A DNA stretch of 64,000 bases from Monomorium pharaonis (taxonomy: Eukaryota; Arthropoda; Insecta; Hymenoptera; Formicidae): positions 4,582,042 to 4,646,041 of the forward strand of contig NC_050469.1 in NCBI RefSeq assembly GCF_013373865.1, given 5' to 3'. The notes beneath the pieces were generated by a model. It worked only from the letters and a program-made list of their open reading frames with translations. It did no database searches and was not told the origin of the DNA. The first letter of the stretch is position 1; each line of letters opens with the position of its first letter. The translations under genes and the position numbers were made by a program. Shown here one piece after another: positions 49,541 through 60,780 of this stretch.

Positions 49541-50501
49541 TTCGAATTGCTTTCGGAAAGATGACTTTGACGTGGCGCACTATCTTGTGCAAGCCCTGCA
49601 TGTTCGCGTCTGGGCAAAACTCGTTTGCAACGTTTGTTAAATCCAATCAGTTATCTCAGCACCGAGTGTATGCGCACACGTGTAAGTTTGTGCATCACGA
49701 ACAGCATCGTCATCGTCGCCGGTGGCGGCGGCGGCGGCGCGGCGTTGCGATGCACCGTCGAGCTTGTTTTCGCGTTCCACGCGAAATCGCAGAGAAAGCC
49801 GTCGGCCACCAACGAGGTACGAAACGAAATATTGGATTAGGTAGATAAAGGTGGCACGAACCACAATAAGTCCCGCGGACCGTGCACACGCGATGTGAGA
49901 GGAGGGGTGAGTGAAGGGGGTAGAGCGCGGGGGACCATCGCGGCGGCAGGAAAGCCGAAATGCGATACACGGGGTGAGATAAGACCGAAATTGCGTTACG
50001 GCCGGCAAACCCGGTTCGCGCGAGTCGATGCGTTTTATCGTCTTCCGAGTGGCGTTGCACTCGAATTTGTCACTCTCCCGCGTACGAAAGCCATGATTAA
50101 TTGGATGGGCTTGTTAGAGATTGAATGAGCTTCGTAGAATGTGTTCGTGACCGTGTCTAAATTCTCATTGAAAGTGATGTCTGTGATAATGTATGAAGAT
50201 TTGATAAGAGATCTGCAATATATCTATAATCCAAAACCACTCTGCCGTATCTTGCATTATTATCGCGTTTCTTTTCTTTTCTTTCTTTTTTTTTTTTTTT
50301 ATTATAGAATGAATCGATAGTTGTAAATTCGTTATCACGTACACTTTTACACATTCATCCCCCTTGCACGCTTTAAATTGTTAAAAAATCGAACTATTTT
50401 GCAACGATTCTCGAGGTGAGCTGAATCAATTAGTACAAACCCCCTGAAGTTTGCTATTAATAACGAATAATCCACGAATACGCTTATTTTTACAATGTGC
50501 G
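49541..50501. other. G+C-moderate patch, no clear gene
   Basis: An ATG-started 95-codon frame at 49561-49848 is very Arg/His-rich because of a GGC/CGG repeat, and overlaps other open frames on both strands. Not supported as a gene. Confidence 0.45.
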
Positions 50502-50738
50502 CAGTATTCGCAAGGAGAAACAGACAGTGTCTTGGCGGTTATTTATAAGCTCGTATTCAGAACGAGCTTGTAACGATATTAGCACGCTATCGCGTTATTC
50601 TATCGTTGTCGTTCACCAGACCATCGCGTAAATTAAGGAATAACACAAAAACGCGCTGATATCGTTACGAGCACGTGTTCTGAATACTAATCTATAAATA
50701 AATGCCAAGAAATGGTTCGTTTATTCTTGCGAGTATCG
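50502..50738. mobile_element. Foldback/MITE-like element with arms of about 97 bp
   Basis: The left arm (50502-50598) and the reverse complement of the right arm (50640-50738) share CGCAAG, CTTGGC, TTATTTATA, GTATTCAGAAC, GTAACGATAT and GTTATTC in the same order and spacing, with about a quarter of positions changed. A roughly 40-bp spacer separates the arms. It has no coding capacity and sits between a G+C-moderate block and a CpG-rich block. Confidence 0.8.
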
Positions 50739-50827
50739 TGAATATTTTGAAAATGAACATATTCACGACTCTAATTGGTAATAATTTCAAGGTTGGTTTC
50801 TGATTGAGTGAACAAGCGTGTTATAAC

Positions 50828-50841
50828 CGCGCGCGCGCGCG
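50828..50841 (+). other. (CG)7 run, Z-DNA-prone
   Basis: Fourteen bases of alternating CG at the left edge of a CpG-rich block. Confidence 0.7.
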
Positions 50842-51886
50842 TTTTGAATATAAACCGTAATAAGTAGAACGATTTCATACGAGGTGGGAATTATTGCAAT
50901 ATTCGTTCGTATAATCCAGTATAAGCGATTCGAAGTTAGTACGGATGAAAACATTTCGCACATGCAAACATCACAAAGCTCCGCAGCGTCAATTTTTAAC
51001 AGCGCGAAATCACGACGCACTTTATCCGAGTCGAGCGTAAAAGCGTTTTTTTCCGCAAAATCTGACAGGCGCTCGCGCATCCGTAAAAAAAAAAAAGAGC
51101 GAAAAATTTTTCGGCGGCAGGTAGACCCACCGCAGAGAGAAACGGCAACGTTTGGCTCTACAAAGGGAGCAACGCTTTCGTGACCGAGGCAATCGGAGGC
51201 GCGCGAGAGCAATCGAAAACCGCCACCGTTGATTATACGTTAATTATTCCGATTGGCTTCTCTGCTCCCTTATCGCTAGGCGCGTCTGTTGCTGATGCTT
51301 TCCGACAACTCTCCATCAACGTCACGGCAAACACACCGATACGTGGCGTCGCGTCACGTCGAATTATTCTCCGCGATATCGCTTTTCCCGTTTACCGACG
51401 ACGACGCGACGTGAGGAATCGCGATCTCCTGCACGCGATCCTTTTCGGCCTTTCACGCGGCGGAGATTTCTCCCGGTTAGAGGATGTCGTTCGCGAAATC
51501 GTGATCGACGTCCCCACCAATTCTCTCGTGGTGAGGCCCCTCCGTACCATCGATCATCGGGTGATTTCGGGTTAAAAGGGACGCCTCGTTAAAAAGCCAT
51601 ATATACGGCGTCGAACGCGCCGAAGTTGCTATCGGCGAATTTGTCGGCAGAGCTGGCGCAAGTGGCGTCGTGTCGGCGGTTTGATCGACATTCCCCATCG
51701 AGACCCTGAGGGTCCTCCTTCATGGGGTGAAAGACGAGGGGTCGCGCCGTCGGTTTGTCAAAAGTGTATTCCGCTCTTCGGGGGTAATTGCGCTCGAATT
51801 ACATGGCCCGCTTTGCGTCGGTAAAAGTATCGTTATTCCGCCAACGATTTCGTAAGATTTATATACGAAACTCTATGGAGGAGAGG

Positions 51887-51912
51887 AGGGGGAGGGGGGG
51901 GAGGGCAGGAAG
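51887..51912 (+). other. G-quadruplex-prone G tracts
   Basis: G tracts of five, eight and three bases with single-A loops. The eight-base run can supply two tracts. Confidence 0.6.
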
Positions 51913-53342
51913 GAGGAGATACACGCGCCAGGGTGATCGCGCGCGAAATTATCCTCCCTGGGAGAATCGTATCTTTCCCTCTCGCCTTCCGTCTTCGAGC
52001 TCGCGTCTGACTGATCGCTTTTATCCTTAGGCGAAAATCGTTACTTCGCAAGCGCGATATCGAAATTTTTCTTTGCATCCCGCGAAAATATGTCTGGCGG
52101 CAAAGTATGCGCGGAATGTTGCGCGTATTAAAGACCGGTGGCGATAGCGGTTGCACAGCGGTGGTTGCGAGGGGGTAAACGTTCTCCGCGGAATTCTAAG
52201 CAAAAATGAAAGAGACGCGTTTAAAGGAGGACGAGGAGTTTCGTGAAAATATTTACCACGCATATTATCGTTTACGTGGTTTTGCGAGTTATTTCACGGT
52301 TCACGTGGCACACTGTTGTGCAATTCTCTTTCAGTTCATTTAATAAACAGGTCGCCAGTATAATGATAGTACAGCAGACAGGTGATTGTTGGAAATGATT
52401 ATTTAAATCTCTCCTTTCACAGATGCATATAATGCAGTTACATTTTAAGACGGTGCAAATACATTTTTATTAGATTTAATTAGTATTAAATTGTATGAAG
52501 CAAATAATTCCATTGACAGATAGAACTGTGTATTATGGGATACAATGAATTTCAGTAAACAAATTTAAATTAACATTTTATAATGTTAAAGGTACGTTAC
52601 ATAAAATTAAGGCCGCTCGTTTTTACTTCGCCGACCTTTTTTTTTCGGAAGTTATTAAAACGTCAACAATTTGTACACTCGAATACATAATGTTATCGGA
52701 AAAGTGCATAATCTGATAAAATGAGTATATGCGCGCTTGAGTAAACGCATGGCAAGTAATTTTTTTAGTGGAAATTGTCGCGTTAGCTCAATACCGGTTT
52801 CCCGTTATACGCTACGTTTCGGCTATCAATACCGCGTCAAACGTGACACGATAACAGGCATGTAATGCTCCGTGAAAATGGAAAAAAAATGATGATTTCC
52901 CTATAGTCAGGCGAAAGAAGTTCTGCAAATTCATCCCTTTCGTAGTGATTTATCATTTGTTCCGCCATCATATTTCATCGATACTGTGCGCGCGTGTCGT
53001 CACATTCCTCCTTTCACGTATATTTCTATATACCATGCTTAGTATTTGTTTTCCAAAAATTGCACTCTAGGCAATTATTTGAAAATATTGGAATTGATGG
53101 ATGTGACGTTACGTCATAACGGTTTATGAGGATTTCGGGAAGAGGATCGATCAAATTCATTCGAGAAAGTTCTGATATTTTGTTGATTCATGCATAAATT
53201 CGATAATTTATCTTTATGCGTGTAGATAGAAATTAACTTTCTCGTCTGCAAAAGCAGAGGTTGCACAGAATGGTTGAGCGTTTGGTTTAAATTAACAATT
53301 CATGCACTTACATCCTCTTGTGATCGTAATCTCTCTATTCAG

Positions 53343-53402
53343 GACCCTAACAATAAGAAATGCTTCCTCAGAGGATCGCCATTTCTGAAGGAGCGGAAAT
53401 GA
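53343..53402 (+). other. Possible terminal exon after acceptor
   Basis: TAATCTCTCTATTCAG ends at 53342. The following frame reads D-P-N-N-K-K-C-F-L-R-G-S-P-F-L-K-E-R-K and then TGA. It is not in phase with the candidate exon at 46740-46776: that junction would give an immediate stop. It is short and unrecognised. Confidence 0.12.
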
Positions 53403-54916
53403 ATGCTACGATAAGTTAAAAAGTAAGCAATGCATTATTCAGTTTTATTAAATCCTAGCGGAAGAAAGGAGTTTCGTATAATTCGAGTCTATCTTTAATT
53501 GGAAACCTTTCTCTTCATTCCTTGATATTAATAACGTGATGTAAAAGAAACAGCGGGAGAGAAAAAGCTTATACGAATTACAAACTATATTACGGTAAAG
53601 CTTTTATTGTAATTCTCGGATATTTCTGTTCACGTTTGCAGAGTTAGCGCGTATCGTATTACGCACATATGTATGTACATCTCAATTTGAATGGACTTAT
53701 TGATTTTTTATTATCCATCGGGTGAATGGGACTGGAGGTTTTAATCGGTTTAAAATTACGAAATAACTACTGACAAAAAAATGATGATTAGATATATTTG
53801 TACCTTGACGATTAAGATAATTAAAAATCAGCGGAGGAGAATGCGAAAGAGATAGATTCTTAATTTAAAGTTCGTGCTTTGTTAGATAAAAATGTTTCGT
53901 TTTTTCTTTTCTTTCGCAATTTTAATACTAGCTACGAGAGGAGATTGTTTTTTTTTAAATTAATTTATTAAAATTAACAAATATTCTATTCTCAAAAAAT
54001 TTGCTGCGATAGGCGTGCGATTTTGTTCCTGCATGCCTGCGCGAAAATACGCTTGATGTTGCCGCATTTGTAATGGAAATCAGTCGACCACAGGTCCTCC
54101 TATTGAAAACGCATTTTGACGATGTGACGATGTTACTTAAAACCGACGGATAAATACTAAAAAAAGAAGAACAAGAAAAACACTTGCGTGCGACCGCGGT
54201 ATTGATCTCACGCAACGAGACATGCGACTTTCGTGCGGCGCGCGACGCGCGGATTACGTTTCGTTTCACGAGTATGATATTTGTCGTGTCAGTGACACGT
54301 ATTTTTCGGGGTTTACTTTCGGGGGTCTTGGTCGAATCTAGTTGATGGCGGCGTACGACGAATTTAATTAAAGTAAGTAACGACGACGGGGCTGGCGCGT
54401 GGTAAATGGAGGGTAACGCGGGACCGAAATGTAACGCGGTGACGTACAATCTCGCATGTACCGAGTTTTGTTTGGAATATGTTTCAGCTGTCGTGCATTT
54501 ACTTCTACACTTGTAATTGCGAAATTGAGTCCGTAACGTAAAAGGATTGACTGGCAATTTTTCTTTCTTTCGAAGTATTTTTCGTCGATTTTTTCTTGAT
54601 ACATAATACAATAATGTCTTATCTTGTATATTCAAAGAAAATTTGTTTTAGGGTGAACTTTTTTTTAAGCGTTTAAGATTTTATTAAGCGCGTCTATTTG
54701 TAAGATAAAATAGTGTGTTAAATTCTTAAGGAGATTAGACATATTAAATATAGATATTGCACTTCTGATATACTTAAAATTACATCTAATGGAATGATTT
54801 ATTTTAAGAAAGATAAGTTTTGAAAGATTGTCGTTTTTGCAAATGCCATAGTAACATCGATATTTATGATAACATTGGTTATACCGTTATTTGAAATCTA
54901 TTTTTGGTTCACTATG

Positions 54917-54936
54917 TGCATGACTATAGTCATGCA
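54917..54936. repeat. Perfect 20-bp palindrome
   Basis: TGCATGACTATAGTCATGCA is fully self-complementary and lies in A+T-rich DNA. Confidence 0.9.
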
Positions 54937-55559
54937 TTAATTATAACTAATATATCATCTTATTGTAAAGATTTTGTCATGATGAAGAATGTAGACGTGT
55001 TAAAAAAATGTTTTGCATGCGTTATGTCAAACAATTTTTGATGTTATATTAATACTTTTCTCTATATATGTAGTAAATTTGAACCATTTTAGTTTAATAA
55101 TTTATTTATGATGCTTTTATTTGACACGCTGTTTCAATTGTTCGGCGACGTTTGAGCTTCTAGCATAGAGAGCGCATAAAAGCTTCAAACTTGGTAAAAT
55201 TTGTAAAATAATCAAAATGCTTATTTATTATGAAAGTAAATTTATGAAGGAAAATAATTGTTTTCTTTTAAAGTGGGTTGTCAATCACACGAACTGTCAC
55301 GACGAAATTTTTGGTCACTCATAGGCAAGCATCTCCAACAGCTGCACACATTATTTTAACCACTTGAGAAACATTTTTTGCGAAATTTGAAGCTTTGATA
55401 TACGATCTCTATTCTATAAACTTAGACACTCCAAAATTGTTGAATAAACAAACAACGTATCAATAAACAAATGTCACAAACTACTAAATCAATGTAGCTA
55501 AAAATTTTAAGATATGTAAACATTTATTATTCATGTAAAGCGGCTTCAATTGATGTTAC

Positions 55560-55560
<1 letters not shown>

Positions 55561-55609
<49 letters not shown>
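55561..55609 (+). repeat. (TC)n microsatellite, 49 bases, uninterrupted
   Basis: The longest pure dinucleotide run in the window, likely to be length-polymorphic. Confidence 0.97.
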
Positions 55610-55614
<5 letters not shown>

Positions 55615-58125
55615 TTTTTGTATGTACACAATCAGTAATATATGAATATTTTCAACAAATTTAACAAATCAACAATATTATTTAACATTACTATATTATT
55701 TAAAAATATATTAAATATAGCTTTGGTATATTCATATTTATGAAAAATCTTTTGCATGACCAGTTATGCGCGAATTTTTGCCTTGGAATTGAAAAATACC
55801 ACAAGAAAACTTTTACGTGTATATATATATAAAATATTATATTGATATATGTGATGAATGTTTTAATGCACATATGTTATTTGTGTAGAATTTTCCATAT
55901 AACGTACGTAGTTCAAAAGTTTATTTCTTTTATAAACTAAATTTGTATTTGTATTTTTTTAGATCATTTATTTTTGCAGAATCTGTTTCTAATATAGTTT
56001 GACTTTTATAAAATAGTCAAAATTAAAGAGAAATTAATTGTTATTTGGATAATAATAATAGATTTTTGGGGAAATTTTTTATAATAAATTTTTATGCTTT
56101 TTTAAATTCAAGAATAATTCAATTTTGCACTTTATTGCTTATTTATATATATTTTTTCTTTATTTTATCTATTATATTGTTAACCATTTCTTTCTCTCCT
56201 TTATTTTTGCTTAACAACTAACAATAAGAATAAAATTAATTGCACCATAAAATTTCTTATTATAGAGGTCTATAATTTTAGATTTCTTAATTAAAAGTTT
56301 GTTATATATTATTCAAGAGCGCGTAGTTTTTATTTTTTTTTCTTTCCTGCTTAATCAAATATGTTATTGGTATGAAATATGATGTTCATTTTTCAAGAGC
56401 TTAGATCCTAAAAAATTCTTAGACGTATTACATAATAGTAATGTACAAAACATACGACCAAGATTTTTCACTGGAGTGTTACATTGTTACCAGCATTATA
56501 AATAATGTATTACAGAAAGTGAGAGAGCGAGGGAAAGAAGTATAGCCGGAACTTTTATGGGTGAGTTAACTTTTAAGGGACTTTGCATTGCAAATGAAGC
56601 AAGTTTGGCATAATGCATGCTAAAAATTTATAGAATAATTTCGGTTTGATTAGAAATCTTTAACTGTGGTTTAAAATTATCAATATAATTGCACGTATCC
56701 CTGTACATTTGATTTAACCGTTTGTAAAAATTGTGCAATTTATACCTTGTTTAAACGCAAATAAGGAAGAGATTTAATTCACTGCTAATTTTAACTTGAT
56801 TATTCGTGGGTACATTTTCGAGATACAGAAATGGCTGCAATCAGACCAGAATTGATCCTGAATTATTTTCATGATGAAACACGTATTCACATTCATATAA
56901 ATTCATCATACACACATACCAACTGATTTGCACAATAAAATATCATAATAACTCGTTGAATTACGCGTTGTGTTATTCTTACGATATTTAATCTAGAACA
57001 AATTGCGTACATTTGTGGTCGTTTATCGGATTATGTACGTATAACGATTCTCTATAAACGCGTTCCACATCGTCACAGGAGAGCTTCAACATCACAAAAT
57101 GTATTAAGGCGCGAATATTATAAGCGTTATTGAATGGGTTGTTAAATTTTGAGTACAAAGATATGTTATACATTTGATAGAGAATATATATGTTACCACA
57201 ATCCATGTACGCGAAATCCATAAAAGATTAATCAATATGTACTTATAGTTTTTGAAATTATACGTAATGAAATTTATATGTAATGAAATTTTAGACATAA
57301 AATTACATGCTGTGTCCTGGGAAAGTTGGAAAATTTGTATTTTTTGTTAAAAAATATCCCGATTAAAATTTTTATGCTAAAATTTAACACATTTGTTTAT
57401 TTTAACATATTGCTATTGCTTAATTTAAGTGAAGTATTAAATTATTAGAATAACTGAAAAAACATACAAGCACCATAATGTGTATGTATTTTTAAGTTTA
57501 CACAATAATCATGTTTCTTATGAGTGACGTAATTTAACGGTTAAAACTTATATTTTAAAATTTAAAAGATAAATAGTCCTTCTTAATTAAATAATCCAAT
57601 CTTTTTACACAATTTTTCTGAATGTTTTTTTATAATTATTTATTTAAAAATATTACAATATCTATTTTATAAAATTTTGAGATAAATGAGTAGGGCATAA
57701 AATTAAAATGCATGAATAAATGTGAAGCAAACCGGGTAAAATTTAGTTAAAAATAATCTTTCGGCGATGAATCGATATTGCTCATACATAAGCAGTTAGT
57801 GCAGTACGAATATTCCTTCGGGGATGACGTCGATAGACCGGATATATGGACGCAGTCGGCACATTAATAATGGGACGATATTTGCATTACAGTCGCACGC
57901 ACGACCGCAATAGGACCGCTCTTCAAACTCATGCTCATTTAACCAATTTCCGGTTATCAAGAAATCAATATTACAATTTGCTTGCGCACGAGTAAATTAC
58001 CCCGTAATATTCGCCACGGTGTGTTGAATGAGAAAAAAATTTAAATGCAACACTCTTGATCCGGCTGAAAGAGCGCATCACAATGATCAGTCTTTATGAC
58101 TACTTTTTTATGACACTTGCTCGCT

Positions 58126-58130
<5 letters not shown>
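55610..58130. other. A+T-rich non-coding
   Basis: No frame of note; simple A/T-rich sequence, with a G+C rise from 57.76 kb. Confidence 0.6.

Positions 58131-58157
<27 letters not shown>
58131..58157 (+). repeat. (TC)n microsatellite
   Basis: An uninterrupted TC run of 27 bases. Confidence 0.95.
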
Positions 58158-58760
58158 TTGTCTTTCGTTGTGTTAGCTGAAATCGCTGCAGCATAAGCTA
58201 TAGCCTATGCGGCACTGTTTAGGCGATATGCACCGACTGTTTCGTTTGTGTTGTGAAATCGACGTTTCTCATTGCAACTGCCAGATCCATGGATCTGGCA
58301 GTGGAAAACTCGACGTCGCTTATAACCGATTTCGCCTATCGGAATATCAACGTCATAATTTGCAGAGACGCAACGCGAGACGTACGCGTCGCAGCACTTT
58401 GAGTCACTCAGAGATTTTCCCGATAAACACAGCGCTTTGTTCTTCAATGAGAAAGAGAGTTTCGACGTGTCTTTACAGTTTCACTGCGAGATGCGTTATA
58501 CTCTGCGAGAATTTATCATTTGGACTGCGGGAGGAATCGATCACTCCGATGTACGCCTGAAAAACCGAGGCGGAAACGGTGGGAAGGCGTAATGCGCACG
58601 AAACCATATATCCGCGTGCTGCGAAAGCCAAACATCGTACAGTTGTTTCCGGAGGAACAAATAAACTTTTTTTCCCGAAAAGATCGATTGCCTCGAAGCA
58701 TTTCTCAAGATATAAAACAACACGTAGTAACAATCACTCTTTTATGAATAAAGGATAACA
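58158..58760. other. CpG-moderate island with palindrome
   Basis: Holds the 26-bp palindrome and mutually overlapping frames on both strands, including an ATG-started 117-codon plus frame at 58207-58560, none recognised. Confidence 0.45.
58277..58302. repeat. Perfect 26-bp palindrome
   Basis: The half-site ACTGCCAGATCCA is followed directly by its exact complement, centred on CCATGG. It reads identically in frame on both strands, so open frames on both strands share the same short peptide. Outside the core, only short words (CGACGT, TAGGCGA) recur in inverted order. Confidence 0.9.
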
Positions 58761-60100
58761 AATCCCCTAAAGATATTATTTACTTAATACAATAAAACGC
58801 ACAGACAAAACACATTTCTCTTCTATCACAATTTTTTCTGAAATTTTCTCCAGCTTGATGAGAATATCGATGTTTTACCTCGATTCGTCAAAATTTTTTT
58901 AACTTTCCGAATAAAAATAGATAAAAATTGTATATACAATATTCAATTACATGTAGAAATAAATTAAAAAATAGTTTAAAAAATAGTTTCTTCGGAAAGA
59001 AATGTAGAAAATTATTATAAACGTATAGAGTAACGTAAGCTTATTTTAAACCATTTTTACTGTTTTAAAATTTATTAATCAAAGAGAATAGTTTTCGTGT
59101 GAGAAATCATAAATATAATAAACCAGTGTACTGAAATCCAAAGATAAGCCAAACAGTAATCGGTTTCCGATACAAGTTGAAACGTTTGTGCCACTAAGAT
59201 TTTAATTATATTATTTTTTGTTACAAAACTATAAGGCTTTACAATTTTGTTATTATTTTTACTGCTTACAAATTATCGCATCGACTCTTAATGTCTCTAA
59301 ATTCTTCTGTACTTTTGTTAAACAATCAGGAATCCTTAATATCTCTGTAATTGTGTATGAGTAAGACATAAATGGCACAATATGCTATAATAACTTATAA
59401 AATATATTTAAGTTTTTTAGCTAAACGATACACACACATCAAGTAATAATAATGCAATATTGAAGTTAATACGCGCAGTTATTGCGTTGCATAATATGCA
59501 GGTACGTATATTTTGTGTGCTTTGTGCAGGCAAGAGTATTGCCTCCCAATTAGAATGTGTTTATATGCGGCATAAATTCTGCGCGCTAGAAATACTGTAT
59601 GCCAAACAAGTGGAATATACAAGATATGCAGCTAAATAAAGAATATGAGAGTGTTAAGTATTTATATATTTTGTTACTATATTCCATTCTCAACTATCCC
59701 CCTATACTTACGTATGTATCGTAAAATAGCTATTATGCCTTTTTCACTCCCTATAGTAATCATTTTACGTCATATCAGATCATAATACACGACTACTTTG
59801 AGAAATCGATTGAACTTACATGGTTTCATTAATATTAAATGAAGAAGTAAAATCAATATAGTACCGATATAGCGTAAAGGTATATAACAAAATTGCAAGC
59901 AAGCCCTTACTTTTTCTTTTTTTCTGACTTGTACAGCGTAAATGCCAAAGTTATTCTAATATAAATATTTATAAACATTTATATAATAATTTCTAAAAAT
60001 TAAACTATGTTTTTACGATAGTGATACAAATCATAGAATTACAAACGAAAAGTGAATGTATATTATAATTCGTAATTGGCATATTCATACGAAAATTCTC
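58761..60100. other. A+T-rich non-coding
   Basis: No structure seen beyond A/T-rich simple sequence. Confidence 0.6.
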
Positions 60101-60780
60101 TCTCAATTTACGTAGATGGGCGTAATGTGGCTTTATCAGTAGCATCTTAAAAGTCTGTTGGAATTTTGTAATCAGTTTTAACGATCGGTAAATACGTCGT
60201 TACTAAACTGCAGTCGCAGATTCATCTACTTGATAGAGCAGTGCGTCATTACACGCAGGTTTATTAACACGCCTGGCTTCTGCGATAACGATTCACAGAT
60301 CTCGTTCGAAACAGCTCAGTTCGGCTCGGCTCGATTTAGCTCTGCCCGGCTCAGCTCAACTGAGCTCGGTCGTAGCGCACTCGACGTCGGCCATTACGTT
60401 AATTACGGGCAAACGGATAATGCCAACGAGCGTCGAGTTCTGCAGTCGACACGATGGCGGTGTCAACGAGATACTTATTGTCGGTAACGCACCCGCGCGC
60501 CGCAACGATCGCTCTCTCTCTGCCTCTCATGAAAGCGAAGAAATTACTAGGTAACGACGCAAATTTACCGTCACTAAACTTGTTGCACGCCGTTTGTGAG
60601 CCATTTTCGAGGGAGGCAGAGAGAAAGAGAAACGTGATGAATATAAAATGGGATTATAAAAACTGTCGACGCGGACATCGGATGCTCTTGCGCTCGGACA
60701 ACTTCATATCTCGTTAGTTTTTGGACGCGAAAGCTGTCGCGAGAGAACACAGATAAAATAGGATTCTTTTTCCGGGTTAT
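60101..60780. other. CpG-moderate island
   Basis: Contains the degenerate GGCTC array and two overlapping frames of about 85 codons, unrecognised. Confidence 0.45.
60312..60370 (+). repeat. Degenerate GGCTC pentanucleotide repeat
   Basis: Repeated words of the type TCGGCTCGGCTCG, CCGGCTCAGCTCA and GAGCTCGG make a degenerate five-base array. Part is inverted (CAGCTCAACTGAGCTCGG). Confidence 0.75.

Larger units (their letters stand above)
50739..52330. promoter_or_regulatory. CpG-rich block (about 1.6 kb)
   Basis: Dense CpG with overlapping frames on both strands, a (CG)7 run and quadruplex-prone G tracts. No recognised protein or convincing splice pair. Possibly a regulatory island inside the putative intron. 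Confidence 0.35.
52331..55560. other. Mixed non-coding
   Basis: Mostly A+T-rich. 53.95-54.6 kb is G+C-richer and gives the longest stop-free frame of the window (226 codons, minus strand), which contains no ATG at all. Confidence 0.55.

Noticed and set aside
49504..49848. Arg/His-rich 95-codon ATG frame
   Set aside because: A GGC/CGG repeat generates the arginine run. Overlapping frames on both strands are equally open.
53343..53402. Second exon for the candidate start at 46740
   Set aside because: Joining the phase-1 exon to this acceptor gives an immediate stop codon, so the two are not compatible as coding exons.
53955..54635. 226-codon minus-strand stop-free frame, the longest in the window
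   Set aside because: It contains no ATG in its whole length, the region is locally G+C-richer, and no family was recognised.
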